Shown in pieces: positions 42,043-51,128 of a stretch of 64,000 bases of DNA; the stretch's first letter is position 1, and the number at the start of each line of letters is the position of its first letter. Location of the stretch: positions 62,001-126,000 of the forward strand of contig NZ_JAAQWN010000005.1 of the NCBI RefSeq assembly GCF_012985465.1, given 5' to 3'. The DNA comes from Pseudomonas sp. WS 5079. Lineage in GTDB: Bacteria; Pseudomonadota; Gammaproteobacteria; Pseudomonadales; Pseudomonadaceae. A program made the position numbers and the translations under genes. The notes below the pieces were generated by a model. It was given only the letters and a program-made list of their open reading frames with translations, made no database searches and was not told the origin of the DNA.

Positions 42043-42828
42043 TTATTCCCCGAGGTAGTTGGGTGTGCGTTTCTCGAAGAACGCCGCGGCGCCCTCCTTC
42101 TGATCCGCAGAATCGAACAGCAATTGGAACGCCTTGCGCTCCAGTACCAGGGCGCTTTCCAGCGGCAGGTCGGCGCCCGCAAGCATCACCTCCTTGATCT
42201 GCTCCACCGCCAGCGGCGGCAGCGCGGCGATCTGCGCCGCCAGCTCCAGGGCTCGTGGCAAGGTCTGGTCGTCGGCCACCACCTCACTAAGCATGCCCAT
42301 GGCCAGGGCTTCGGGGGCCTTGACCATGCAGCCAGTCAGGGCAATACGCATGGCCTGGAATTTTCCCACCGCACGCACCAGGCGTTGTGTGCCGCCGGCA
42401 CCCGGCATCAGGCCGAGCTTGACCTCAGGTTGGGCAAAACGCGCCGATTCGCCGGCCACGATCATGTCGCAATGCATCGCCAACTCGCAGCCACCGCCCA
42501 GGGCAAAGCCGTTGACCGCAGCGATCACCGGTTTCGGGCAACGGCTGATCGCTTCCCACAGGTACTCGGTGTGCCGGCGATACATCTCGATAGGACTGGC
42601 GCTGGCGAACTCCTTGATGTCGGCGCCCGCCACAAAAAACTGCTCGCCACCGGTCAGCACAATGACGCGCACATCCCGGCGCCGGGCCAAGGCACGAAAG
42701 TGCCCGGCCAGTTCCTCACGCACCTGGGCGTTAAGGGCATTTTTGACGTCGGGGCGATGGATCCGCACCACCGCAACGCCATTGTCCTGGACGTCGAGGT
42801 GGACCACGGGTTGATCAGGATTAGCCAC
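42043..42828 (-). CDS. Enoyl-CoA hydratase/isomerase
   Basis: A 261-residue crotonase-fold enzyme. The oxyanion-hole segment EQFFVAGADIKEFA is present. Both catalytic glutamates are present in GGGCELAMHCDMIVAGESARFAQPEVKLGLMPGAGGTQR. It hydrates trans-2-enoyl-CoA. First gene of the minus-strand trio (hydratase, dehydrogenase, CoA-transferase), divergent from an IclR regulator across an interval with IclR-type palindromes. Confidence 0.94.
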   Translation of the reverse strand: MANPDQPVVHLDVQDNGVAVVRIHRPDVKNALNAQVREELAGHFRALARRRDVRVIVLTGGEQFFVAGADIKEFASASPIEMYRRHTEYLWEAISRCPKPVIAAVNGFALGGGCELAMHCDMIVAGESARFAQPEVKLGLMPGAGGTQRLVRAVGKFQAMRIALTGCMVKAPEALAMGMLSEVVADDQTLPRALELAAQIAALPPLAVEQIKEVMLAGADLPLESALVLERKAFQLLFDSADQKEGAAAFFEKRTPNYLGE

Positions 42829-42872
42829 ATGTACTCCTGCTGCAATGTTCTTGTTAGTGCGGTCAACGTTAG

Positions 42873-42887
42873 TTTCGCTATGCGAAA
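42873..42887. promoter_or_regulatory. IclR-type palindrome, site 1
   Basis: TTTCGC-TAT-GCGAAA, a perfect 6-bp dyad with a 3-base centre, 45 bases upstream of the enoyl-CoA hydratase start. It resembles the site at 43033-43047 and the general IclR pattern of TTCGC/GCGAA half-sites. Confidence 0.75.
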
Positions 42888-43032
42888 TAACATTCCGTAT
42901 TTAGCCATGATCATAGGTATCGACCCGGCGGGTGTAAATGCAAAAACCGCAACGCCCAATGAAATCTCGATTAACTCATTGTTTATTGAAGGTTAATTAG
43001 GAACGCACGGAGAAAACCAATCAGTTGCTTAG

Positions 43033-43047
43033 TTTCGCACTGCGGAA
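43033..43047. promoter_or_regulatory. IclR-type palindrome, site 2
   Basis: TTTCGC-ACT-GCGGAA, one mismatch from a perfect dyad, 44 bases upstream of the iclR-type gene. Together with site 1 it suggests that the IclR protein controls both divergent units. Confidence 0.72.
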
Positions 43048-43090
43048 TACAATTTTGTTTTGTTGATTTTATAAAAAAAGAGGGACTACC

Positions 43091-43930
43091 ATGCGCCGCA
43101 CACCAGAGGCACCTGCAGGCAGCAACGGGTTCGAACATCTGCGGGTGGATCCGATGAATAGCGAGGAGGAGGAAGACAAGGACCGCCAGTTCATCACGGC
43201 CCTGGCCCGTGGCCTGGAACTGCTGCGCTGCTTTACCCCCAGCGAAAGCGTGTTGGGTAACCAGGAACTGGCGCGCAAGACCGGCCTGCCCAAGCCGACG
43301 ATTACCCGCATGACGCACACCCTGACCCGCTTGGGTTACCTCAAGCACCTGCCGCAGTCGGGCCGGTACCAGTTGGATGTGGGGGTGATGGCGTTTGGTT
43401 ACGCGATGCTTTCCAACCTGTCGGTGCGGGCCGTGGCCCACCCGCTGATGGAAACCATGGCCAAGTACGCCCAGGCCGCCGTCGCAATGGCCACCCGGGA
43501 CCGCCTGGACATGGTGTACCTGGACGTGGTCCAGGGCGAAGCGAACATGACCATGCGCCGCCAGGTCGGTACGCGCCTGCCGCTGCACTTGAGTTCGGCA
43601 GGCCGCGCTTGCCTGGCGGCGATGCCGGAAAACGAGCGTGAGTTCATGCTCGACCATATCCGCCAGCGCCATCTGGAGGATTGGCCGACGATTCGCAAAG
43701 GGCTGGAGCGCGCGTTCAGGGACTACACCGACTTCGGCTATTGCATGTCGATCGGGGAATGGCACCGCGATGTCAACGCCATCGCCGTGCCCATGCTGCA
43801 CGCACAACATGGGCTGTTGACGTTCAACTGTGGCGGGCCGAGTTTCCACCTTTCCCGGGAAAAACTCGAAGACGACATCGGGCCGCGTCTCAAGCACATG
43901 GTCAACAACATCGAGGCCGCCGCCCGCTAG
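43091..43930 (+). CDS. IclR-family transcriptional regulator
   Basis: A 279-residue regulator. The N-terminal winged helix (FITALARGLELLRCFTPSE, LARKTGLPKPTITRMTHTLTRLGYL) precedes the IclR effector domain, which has GTRLPLHLSSAGRACLAAM and the SIGEWHRDVNAIAVPM segments. Effectors in this family are usually small organic acids. It is divergent from the catabolic trio and 67 bases ahead of an acyl-CoA dehydrogenase gene it may share a transcript with. GAGGGAC precedes the ATG. Confidence 0.94.
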   Translation: MRRTPEAPAGSNGFEHLRVDPMNSEEEEDKDRQFITALARGLELLRCFTPSESVLGNQELARKTGLPKPTITRMTHTLTRLGYLKHLPQSGRYQLDVGVMAFGYAMLSNLSVRAVAHPLMETMAKYAQAAVAMATRDRLDMVYLDVVQGEANMTMRRQVGTRLPLHLSSAGRACLAAMPENEREFMLDHIRQRHLEDWPTIRKGLERAFRDYTDFGYCMSIGEWHRDVNAIAVPMLHAQHGLLTFNCGGPSFHLSREKLEDDIGPRLKHMVNNIEAAAR

Positions 43931-43997
43931 ACAGATCGGTGCACGGCCTCGGCAGATCAAACAACAGGCCCGCCGAACGGGCCGCCGAGGAATGCAC

Positions 43998-45152
43998 ATG
44001 ATCCGAGACCCGCAAACGCTGCATCTGCTGCTGGATTCCATTCGCCAGTTCGTCAATGAAGCGCTGATCCCACGGGAAAACGAAATCGCCGAGACCGATG
44101 AGATCCCGGCGGACATTGTCCAGCAATTCCAGGACATGGGCCTGTTCGGCCTGACCCTGCCCGAAGCCTATGGCGGCCTGGGCGTGACCATGGAAGAAGA
44201 AGTCTGCATCGCCTTCGAGCTGGGGCGCACCTCGCCGGCATTCCGTTCCTACTTCGGCACCAATAATGGCATCGGCTCCATCGGCATTCTGCTGGACGGC
44301 ACCGAGGCGCAGAAACAGCACTACCTGCCCAAGCTGGCCAGTGGCGAGTTGCTCAGTTCGTTCTGCCTGACCGAACCGGACGCAGGCTCCGACGCCGCCT
44401 CGCTGAAGACCACCGCCGTGCGCGATGGCGAGCATTACCTGATCAATGGCACCAAGCGCTTTATCACCAATGCGCCCCATGCCGGGATTTTCACGGTGAT
44501 GGCCCGCACCAACCCGGATACCAAGGGCTCGGGCGGGATCAGCGCGTTTATCGTCGAGCGCAATACGCCGGGGGTGTCCCTGGGCAAGCGCGACCACAAG
44601 ATGGGCCAGAAAGGCGCCCATACCAGCGACGTGATTTTCGACAATGTGCGGGTCCCCGTCGGGCAACTGATCGGCGGCGTCGAAGGCGTGGGGTTCAAGA
44701 CCGCGATGAAGGTGCTCGACAAGGGCCGCCTGCATATCGCAGCGGTCAGCGTCGGCGCCGCCGAACGCATGCTCGACGATGCCCTGCACTACGCCATCGA
44801 CCGCAAGCAATTCGGCCAGCCGATTGCCGAGTTCCAGTTGATCCAGGCGATGCTCGCCGACAGCAAGGCTGAAATCTACGCGGCCCGCTGCATGGTGCTG
44901 GACGCGGCGCGCAAGCGTGACGACGGCTTGAACATCGGCACCGAAGCCTCCTGCGCGAAGATGTTCGCCACCGAGATGTGCGGCCGGGTGGCAGACCGCT
45001 GTGTGCAGATCCATGGTGGCGCAGGTTATGTGAGCGAGTATGCGATCGAACGGTTCTATCGCGATGTACGGCTGTTCCGGCTGTATGAAGGTACGACCCA
45101 GATCCAGCAGTTGGTGATTGCACGCAACATGATTCGCGAGGCCCAGCACTGA
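43998..45152 (+). CDS. Acyl-CoA dehydrogenase
   Basis: A 384-residue FAD enzyme. FAD/substrate motifs include SFCLTEPDAGSDAASLKT and the C-terminal IHGGAGYVSEYAIERFYRDVRL. The catalytic glutamate is in LYEGTTQIQQLVIARN. It introduces the 2,3-double bond in an acyl-CoA, the step before the hydratase encoded across the regulator. The start is ATG 43998, 7 bases after GAGG; ATG 43992 is in frame but too close. Chain-length or branched preference cannot be inferred. Confidence 0.93.
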   Translation: MIRDPQTLHLLLDSIRQFVNEALIPRENEIAETDEIPADIVQQFQDMGLFGLTLPEAYGGLGVTMEEEVCIAFELGRTSPAFRSYFGTNNGIGSIGILLDGTEAQKQHYLPKLASGELLSSFCLTEPDAGSDAASLKTTAVRDGEHYLINGTKRFITNAPHAGIFTVMARTNPDTKGSGGISAFIVERNTPGVSLGKRDHKMGQKGAHTSDVIFDNVRVPVGQLIGGVEGVGFKTAMKVLDKGRLHIAAVSVGAAERMLDDALHYAIDRKQFGQPIAEFQLIQAMLADSKAEIYAARCMVLDAARKRDDGLNIGTEASCAKMFATEMCGRVADRCVQIHGGAGYVSEYAIERFYRDVRLFRLYEGTTQIQQLVIARNMIREAQH

Positions 45153-45168
45153 CCCCGCCTCTACGGTG

Positions 45169-45188
45169 GGAGCCGGCAAGCCGGCTCC
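45169..45188. repeat. REP palindrome
   Basis: GGAGCCGGC-AA-GCCGGCTCC, with the TGGGAGCC..GGCTCCTACA flanks of a Pseudomonas REP, between the acyl-CoA dehydrogenase and MFS genes. Confidence 0.75.
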
Positions 45189-45235
45189 TACAAACCCCCA
45201 TAAACCGTGCCCTACAACTACAACAAGGTATCGCT

Positions 45236-46510
45236 ATGGAAGTCGCCGCATCGGCGGGTGCGTTGTCGCCCGCAAAAAACAACCTGTGGATCATTGTTTT
45301 CATTTTCTGCTTCCTCGGCCTCTTGATCGATGGCGCAGATTTGATGCTGCTGTCCTACAGTCTCAGCAGCCTGAAAGCCGAGTTCGGCCTGACCAGTGTC
45401 GAGGCCGGCAGCCTGGGCAGTTTCACCCTGGCCGGGATGGCGGTCGGCGGGATTTACGGCGGCTGGGCCTGTGACCGCTTTGGCCGGGTCAAGACCGTGG
45501 TGTGGAGCATCGTGCTGTTCTCGGTGGGCACCGCGATCCTTGGCCTGACCCACAGCTACTGGCAGTTTGCGGCCACCCGTTTCTTCGCCTCCCTTGGCCT
45601 GGGCGCGCTGTATGTCGCCTGCAACACCCTGATGGCCGAATACGTGCCGACCCGCTACCGCACCACCGTGCTTGGCACCTTGCAGGCCGGCTGGTCGGTG
45701 GGCTATATCGTCGCGACCTTGTTGGCCGGCTGGATCCTGCCGGACCACGGCTGGCGCTGGCTATTCTACGTGGCGATCATCCCGGTGATCCTCGCCGTGC
45801 TGATGCAACGCCTGGTGCCGGAGCCCCAGGCCTGGCTCAACGCCCAGGCCGAACGCGCGCGGGAAAAAGCCGAAGGCACCCAGCGCGTCTCGGCGAAAAA
45901 GCCCGATGGCATGTTCAAGCTGATTTTCAGTGATCCCAAGGCCAGCCGCATGTTCCTGCTCTGGGCGCTGACCGCAGGCTTCCTGCAGTTTGGCTACTAC
46001 GGGGTCAACAACTGGATGCCGTCCTACCTCGAAGGCGAGTTGGGGATGAACTTCAAGTCGATGACCAGCTACATGGTCGGCACCTACGCGGCAATGATTT
46101 TCGGCAAGATCCTCGCCGGCCTCGCGGCCGATCGCCTGGGGCGGCGCGTGGTGTTTGCCTTCGGCGCATTGGGGACGGCGGTGTTCCTGCCGGTGATCGT
46201 GCTGTACCAGAGCCCGGAGAATATCCTTTGGCTGCTGATTGTCTTCGGCTTCCTGTATGGCATTCCCTACGGCGTGAACGCGACCTACATGACCGAGAGT
46301 TTCGAGGCGAAATTCCGCGGCTCAGCCGTGGGCGGCGCCTACAACATCGGGAGGATCGGCGCGGCGGTCGCGCCGGCGGCCATTGGCTTCCTGGCGTCCC
46401 ACGGCTCGATTGGCGTGGGCTTTTTGGTGATGGGCGCGGCGTACTTCATCTGCGGGGTGATCCCAGCGCTGTTCATCCGCGACAAGCAGTTTGACCCGCA
46501 AAAACAATAA
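45236..46510 (+). CDS. AAHS-family MFS acid:H+ symporter
   Basis: A 424-residue, 12-helix MFS protein. The DGAD motif in helix 1 (LIDGADLMLL) and GGIYGGWACDRFGRVKTV in loop 2-3 identify the aromatic acid:H+ symporter family (PcaK-like). It probably imports the carboxylic acid that the adjacent CoA-transferase and beta-oxidation-type enzymes degrade. It lies 83 bases after the acyl-CoA dehydrogenase gene, beyond a REP palindrome. An aromatic substrate is not certain, since no ring-cleavage genes are present. Confidence 0.92.
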   Translation: MEVAASAGALSPAKNNLWIIVFIFCFLGLLIDGADLMLLSYSLSSLKAEFGLTSVEAGSLGSFTLAGMAVGGIYGGWACDRFGRVKTVVWSIVLFSVGTAILGLTHSYWQFAATRFFASLGLGALYVACNTLMAEYVPTRYRTTVLGTLQAGWSVGYIVATLLAGWILPDHGWRWLFYVAIIPVILAVLMQRLVPEPQAWLNAQAERAREKAEGTQRVSAKKPDGMFKLIFSDPKASRMFLLWALTAGFLQFGYYGVNNWMPSYLEGELGMNFKSMTSYMVGTYAAMIFGKILAGLAADRLGRRVVFAFGALGTAVFLPVIVLYQSPENILWLLIVFGFLYGIPYGVNATYMTESFEAKFRGSAVGGAYNIGRIGAAVAPAAIGFLASHGSIGVGFLVMGAAYFICGVIPALFIRDKQFDPQKQ

Positions 46511-46523
46511 CCCCGCTGTCGGC

Positions 46524-46580
46524 GCCGGCTTGCCGGCGATAGCGGTGCCTCAGGCCAATACGCTATCGCCGGCAAGCCGG
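46524..46580. repeat. REPIN with long complementary arms
   Basis: GCCGGCTTGCCGGCGATAGC (46524-46543) and the inverted CGCTATCGCCGGCAAGCCGG (46561-46580) form a near-perfect long stem with a loop of about 16 bases. It sits between two co-directional genes and could act as an attenuator or mRNA stabiliser as well as a mobile repeat. Confidence 0.88.
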
Positions 46581-46697
46581 TTTCTCCAATGGGCACTCAC
46601 ACCAATCCCCCTGGAAAACCTAGCCGTTTTGCCAGTTACTTAAACGTTTTGTTCAAACTATCGTGTACCCCACCAATTTTTGATGGCAGGGCCGGAA

Positions 46698-47450
46698 ATG
46701 GAATTCATCGAACAGATCCGCCAGGGCTACGCCGCCTTTCGCGGTTACCAGACCTGGTACCGCGTGACCGGCAATCTCGACAGCGGCAAGACCCCACTGG
46801 TCGTCCTCCACGGCGGCCCCGGTGGCACCCATGACTACCTGGACGCCTTCAAGGACGTGGCCGCCAGTGGGCATGCGGTGATTCACTACGACCAACTGGG
46901 CAACGGCCACTCCACCCACCTGCCCCACCAGCCCGCCGGCTTCTGGACGGTTGAGCTGTTTCTCGAAGAGCTGGACAACCTGCTCGACCATCTGCGCATC
47001 AGCGACCATTACGCAATCCTTGGGCATGCCTGGGGCGGCAGGCTCGGCAGTGAACATGCGCTTCGCCAACCCCGGGGCTTGCGCGCCTTGATCGCCGCCA
47101 ACCTGGCGGCCGGCTTCGATGACCAACCCTTGTGCCGGATCAACCCGTGGCCCGAAGAAGTGGCACGTACCTTCGCCCAGATGGCGGCCGATCCTACGGT
47201 TTACAACGCCCTGCACGGCCCGATCAGCATTGGCCGGCTGACGCAGATCCAAGTGCCAACCCTGATAATTTCCGGGCGGCATGACCAGGCCACACCGCTG
47301 GAATTCAAGGCATTCCTCGATGAAATCGCCGATGTACGCGCAGCGCTGTTTGAAGACTCCAGCCATATGCCCCATGTGGAGGAGCGCCAGCCGTGCATGG
47401 GCACGGTGGTGAAGTTTTTGGATGAGGTGTGCTCACCAACGGTCTTCTAA
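46698..47450 (+). CDS. Proline iminopeptidase-like alpha/beta hydrolase lacking the nucleophile serine
   Basis: A 250-residue alpha/beta-hydrolase fold protein closely resembling proline iminopeptidases ([13 protein letters not shown] oxyanion segment, [28 protein letters not shown]). The nucleophile elbow, GxSWGG in the family, reads GHAWGG (109-114), so the serine is an alanine (codon GCC at 47028-47030). Asp196 (SGRHDQATP) and His223 (SSHMPH) remain. It is also about 45-50 residues shorter than usual, missing much of the cap after AANLAAG and a stretch after HGP. Probably not a peptidase. Start chosen after AGGG. Confidence 0.82.
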   Translation: MEFIEQIRQGYAAFRGYQTWYRVTGNLDSGKTPLVVLHGGPGGTHDYLDAFKDVAASGHAVIHYDQLGNGHSTHLPHQPAGFWTVELFLEELDNLLDHLRISDHYAILGHAWGGRLGSEHALRQPRGLRALIAANLAAGFDDQPLCRINPWPEEVARTFAQMAADPTVYNALHGPISIGRLTQIQVPTLIISGRHDQATPLEFKAFLDEIADVRAALFEDSSHMPHVEERQPCMGTVVKFLDEVCSPTVF

Positions 47451-47469
47451 ACACCACCAATCAAATGTA

Positions 47470-47489
47470 GGAGCGGGCAAGCCCGCTCC
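47470..47489. repeat. REP palindrome
   Basis: GGAGCGGGC-AA-GCCCGCTCC with TGTAGGAGC..GCTCCCACA flanks, between two convergent genes. Confidence 0.78.
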
Positions 47490-47516
47490 CACATTCAGTT
47501 TTTTGCGGTGTTTTGG

Positions 47517-49028
47517 CTACACCTCGCTCGTTTCAGCCCGCCCCGCCACCGTCGCTTTCTGCAGTGATGCATCCACCAGCGGGATCTCCTTGCCCTCGGC
47601 ATCAAACAATTTGCCCTTGCTGAAATAATCCCCGTCGCGCAGCGCCGCCACATCCTGGAAGCACAGGCTGCGCTCGGTGCCGGCGACGAACACCGACTGC
47701 TGGTCCGAGTTGCCGGCAGTGAAGTGGTTGAACGCCAGGTTCAGCAGGATCGCCATGATCGCCGAGGAACTGATCCCCGAGTGGAAGATGGTCGCGAACC
47801 AGCTGGGGAACTGATCGTAGAAGCTCGGCGCGGCGATGGGGATCATGCCGAAACCGATGGAGGTGGCGACGATGATCAGGTTCATGTTGTTACGGTAATC
47901 AACCTTGGACAGCGTACGTATCCCACTGGCCGCCACGGTGCCAAACAACACGATCCCGGCGCCGCCCAGCACCGAGGTCGGTACTGCGGCAATCACCCGG
48001 CCCATGAAGGGCAGCAGGCCAAGGATCACCAGGAACAGGCCGCCCGTGGCCACCACATAACGACTCTTGACCCCGGTCACCGCCACCAGGCCGACGTTCT
48101 GGGCGAAGGCGCTTTGGGTGAACGAACCGAAGATCGGCGCGAACATGCTCGACAGCATGTCGGCACGCAGGCCGTTGCCCAGGCGCTTGGAGTCAACCTT
48201 GGTGTCGATGATCTCGCCCACCGCCAGAATGTCCGCCGAGGTTTCCACCAGGGTCACCATGACCACGATGCACATGGACAGGATCGCCGCCACATGGAAG
48301 GTCGGCATGCCGAAATGGAACGGCGTAGGGAAGCCGATCATCGGGCCCTGGGTCACGGTAGAGAAGTCCGCCATGCCCAAAAACACCGCGATCAATGTGC
48401 CAAACACCATCGCCAGCAGGATCGACAGGCGCGAGATGGTGGCGCTGCCCACTTTGCTCAGCAACAGCACCAGCACCAGGGTGATGGCCGCCAGGCCGAT
48501 GTTCGGCATGCTGCCAAAATCAGCGGCACGGCTGTTACCGCCCATGGCCCAGCGGGCGGCGACCGGCATCAGCGTCAGGCCGATGGTGGTAATCACGATC
48601 CCGGTCACCAGCGGCGGGAAGAACTTGGTAATTCGCGAGAATATCGGGGTAATCAGCAGCCCGATCAGCGACGCGGCCATCACCGCCCCCAGGATCGCCG
48701 GCACACCGCCTGCGCCATCGCTGCCGACAATCGCCACCATGGTCGCCACACCGGCAAACGACACCCCTTGCACCAAGGGCAACTGACAGCCAAAAAACGG
48801 CAGGCCCAGGGTTTGCAACAGCGTGGCCAGGCCACCGGCAAACAACGACGCGGCGATCAACAGGCCAATATCGGCGGGGGATAACCCGGCCGCCTGGCCG
48901 ACAATCAACGGCACGGCCACGATACCGCCGTACATGGTCAGTACATGCTGCAGGCCGTAAGCCATGTTGGCAGCGACGCCAAGATTCTCATCTTCTGGCC
49001 GTTGCGGTGACGCCTTCGGGATAGTCAT
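47517..49028 (-). CDS. NCS2-family purine/uracil permease
   Basis: A 503-residue nucleobase:cation symporter-2 with 14 predicted helices. The QH motif in helix 1 is in GLQHVLTMYGG. The family signature QNVGLVAVTGVKSRYV is in the second half, with the substrate-contact glutamate region MVTLVETSADILAVGE. It resembles xanthine or uric-acid permeases more than uracil ones. Divergent from a LysR gene and part of a purine uptake island. ATG at 49026-49028 with a weak ribosome-binding site. Confidence 0.93.
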   Translation of the reverse strand: MTIPKASPQRPEDENLGVAANMAYGLQHVLTMYGGIVAVPLIVGQAAGLSPADIGLLIAASLFAGGLATLLQTLGLPFFGCQLPLVQGVSFAGVATMVAIVGSDGAGGVPAILGAVMAASLIGLLITPIFSRITKFFPPLVTGIVITTIGLTLMPVAARWAMGGNSRAADFGSMPNIGLAAITLVLVLLLSKVGSATISRLSILLAMVFGTLIAVFLGMADFSTVTQGPMIGFPTPFHFGMPTFHVAAILSMCIVVMVTLVETSADILAVGEIIDTKVDSKRLGNGLRADMLSSMFAPIFGSFTQSAFAQNVGLVAVTGVKSRYVVATGGLFLVILGLLPFMGRVIAAVPTSVLGGAGIVLFGTVAASGIRTLSKVDYRNNMNLIIVATSIGFGMIPIAAPSFYDQFPSWFATIFHSGISSSAIMAILLNLAFNHFTAGNSDQQSVFVAGTERSLCFQDVAALRDGDYFSKGKLFDAEGKEIPLVDASLQKATVAGRAETSEV

Positions 49029-49095
49029 GGTGAGGGGATCTCTGTTTTTGTTGTGCGCTCACTGTATGCAATAGAAAGATTGGATGTCCATAGAG

Positions 49096-49105
49096 TTGTA
49101 TACAA
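49096..49105. promoter_or_regulatory. Palindrome in the NCS2 permease/LysR interval
   Basis: TTGTATACAA, a 10-base perfect palindrome, with a related TGTATGCAAT about 35 bases to its left. Possible LysR binding site for the divergent pair; short enough to be chance. Confidence 0.4.
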
Positions 49106-49200
49106 TCATTTCCACAAGATACCCGGCATCGACGTTACAAAAATCCATTCAGCCGCCCTGCCCCAAGGCTTGAAGCCGTGCCCACAAGGATCTGAAAAAA

Positions 49201-50151
49201 ATGCTCAACCGCACGCTGCGTATCCACTCTGCGGCCATTTGCTACTTCGATATGGTCCGCCGCTGCCATTCGATCCGCGAAGCTGCGCGCCGGCTGAACG
49301 TGGCGTCGTCGGCGGTGAACCGGCAGATTCTCAAACTTGAAGACGAAGTCGGCGCGGCCTTGTTCGAGCGCTTGCCCGGTGGGTTGCGCCTGACCGCTGC
49401 GGGGGAAATCCTGACCCGCCATGTCACCCTGGTGTTGCAGGATGTGGAACGGGTGCGCGGCGAACTCGAAGGCCTGAACCAGGTGCAGACCGGGCATGTG
49501 GAAATCGCCACGGTGGAAGGCGCGACAGTGGAGTTGCTGCCAGCCGTGCTCAAGCGCATGCGCCAGCGCTACCCGGCGGTGACCATCGGGGTGACCGTGC
49601 AGGGTTCACAATCGATTCCGGCGGCGGTGATCAACGGCCAGGCAGACCTGGGGCTGGCCTTTGCCCTGCCACGCAGTGCGGAAACCACACAGTTGTGTGT
49701 CGGGCATTTCCGCCTGGGTGCGTTGGTGGCACCGGGACATCCACTGGCCTCACACGCCAGCGTCAGCTACACCCTGTGCGCTGAACACGGGGTGATCCAG
49801 GCCAACAGCGAGCTGTCGATCCATCACCTGATTGCCCCGCTGCACAAACGTTCGCCGGCTGCGCACAAGCCGTTGCTGCAAAGCAACTCCATGGAACTGG
49901 CGCGGCAGTTGGCGCGCCAGCAATTGGGGGTGGCGTTCCAGACGCGGATCGGGATCGAGGCCGATTTGGCCAGGGGTGAGTTGCTGCACATCCCCTTGAG
50001 CGACCAGGGCGGGATGTTCAGCGACCTGGGGCTGTATGCGCGCAAAGGTCGGGATTTGCCTACGGCAGTGGAGTCGATGGCCCACCTGATCAGCGAGGAA
50101 ATCGCTTTGCGCGAACGCGAAGAATCACCCTGTACACCGTGTATTTCCTGA
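49201..50151 (+). CDS. LysR-family regulator next to the NCS2 permease
   Basis: A 316-residue LysR protein. The winged helix includes CHSIREAARRLNVASSAVNRQILKLEDEVG, and the effector domain starts around residue 95 (GHVEIATVEGATVELLPAVL). Divergent from the purine permease and upstream of a Tsx-like channel gene, both possible targets. The C-terminus carries an odd SPCTPCIS tail with a CTPC pair. Effector unknown; a purine is a reasonable guess from context. Confidence 0.9.
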   Translation: MLNRTLRIHSAAICYFDMVRRCHSIREAARRLNVASSAVNRQILKLEDEVGAALFERLPGGLRLTAAGEILTRHVTLVLQDVERVRGELEGLNQVQTGHVEIATVEGATVELLPAVLKRMRQRYPAVTIGVTVQGSQSIPAAVINGQADLGLAFALPRSAETTQLCVGHFRLGALVAPGHPLASHASVSYTLCAEHGVIQANSELSIHHLIAPLHKRSPAAHKPLLQSNSMELARQLARQQLGVAFQTRIGIEADLARGELLHIPLSDQGGMFSDLGLYARKGRDLPTAVESMAHLISEEIALREREESPCTPCIS

Positions 50152-50169
50152 CCTTCAGGCCAGCTTCAG

Positions 50170-50188
50170 TGCTGCCGATTCGGCAGCA
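50170..50188. promoter_or_regulatory. 19-bp perfect palindrome upstream of the Tsx-like gene
   Basis: TGCTGCCGA-T-TCGGCAGCA, located between the LysR stop and the Tsx-like start. It has no T-run, so it is unlikely to be an intrinsic terminator. It may be an operator or a stem-loop in the leader. Confidence 0.55.
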
Positions 50189-50294
50189 GCCCAGTCGATA
50201 TTCTGTTCTTTGAGCAGCACGGCGGTTGTGTCGATACTGCGCCCGGCGGCCCCTGCACGGCTGCCATGAGCCAAACGCCAAAGGAACTAAAACA

Positions 50295-51128
50295 ATGAAA
50301 AAGGCACTGCACGGCGCAACCGTATTACTCACGCTCCTCGGCGGCGGGGAGGCTGTCGCGGTGGAATGGATGAACAACAGCGTAGGATTTCGCTACGGGC
50401 AACAGTTCACCAATCCGAACAACCCTGACGATTTCAGCAAGCGCATCTACAGCTTCACCCACGCCAGCGGCTACCAGTACGGCAGCAACTTCCTACATCT
50501 CGATGTATTCCTGTCCGACAGCCGCGATCCGCGCAAGGGCACCGATCACGGTGGCAGCGAGGTGTATGCGGTCTACCGGCACCAGTTGTATGCATCACGG
50601 GTATTCGACATGCCGCAGGGCACCGGGCTGATCAAGGATTACGCGCTGACCCTGGGGTTCGACGCCAACCGCAACAACAACCTGGCGTCGGCGAAAAAAC
50701 GCGCCCTGGTGATCGGGCCGACCCTGAAGTTCAATACCGTCGGGGTGCTGGACCTGAGCCTGATGTACTACAAGGAAAACAACCATTCCGGCATCCCAGG
50801 CGCGAAAGATCCGAACCACACCTTCGACGACACCTACATGCTCAACCTGACCTGGATGCGCCCGTTCGAGCTCGGCAACCATGGCGCGAAGTTCCAGGGG
50901 TTCATCAACCATGTCGGCGACAAGGGCCACGACTACAACAGTCGCGACACCGCCGCAGAAACGCTGATGCGCACGGCACTGATGGTCGCCGTCCGGCCGG
51001 GCAAAAGCGTCAAGCCCAACCTATACCTGGGCGTGGGCTACGAATACTGGCATAACAAGTTTGGCGTGGACGGCGGCCGTGGCAGCCGCACCTCAACGCC
51101 AACCCTGAATATGGAAGTGACGTTTTAA
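50295..51128 (+). CDS. Tsx-like nucleoside-specific outer-membrane channel
   Basis: A 277-residue outer-membrane protein. It has a signal peptide ([21 protein letters not shown]), alternating aromatic beta-strands and a terminal phenylalanine (NMEVTF). [20 protein letters not shown] and the [12 protein letters not shown] segments fit the Tsx/OmpK nucleoside-channel superfamily. It would admit nucleosides across the outer membrane. AAGGA precedes the ATG at 50295. Its stop overlaps the convergent punC stop. The surrounding genes are all purine transport or regulation. Confidence 0.88.
   Translation: MKKALHGATVLLTLLGGGEAVAVEWMNNSVGFRYGQQFTNPNNPDDFSKRIYSFTHASGYQYGSNFLHLDVFLSDSRDPRKGTDHGGSEVYAVYRHQLYASRVFDMPQGTGLIKDYALTLGFDANRNNNLASAKKRALVIGPTLKFNTVGVLDLSLMYYKENNHSGIPGAKDPNHTFDDTYMLNLTWMRPFELGNHGAKFQGFINHVGDKGHDYNSRDTAAETLMRTALMVAVRPGKSVKPNLYLGVGYEYWHNKFGVDGGRGSRTSTPTLNMEVTF

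Noticed and set aside
50170..50188. Intrinsic terminator after the LysR gene
   Set aside because: The hairpin is strong but no T-run follows; it was kept only as a possible operator or leader stem-loop.
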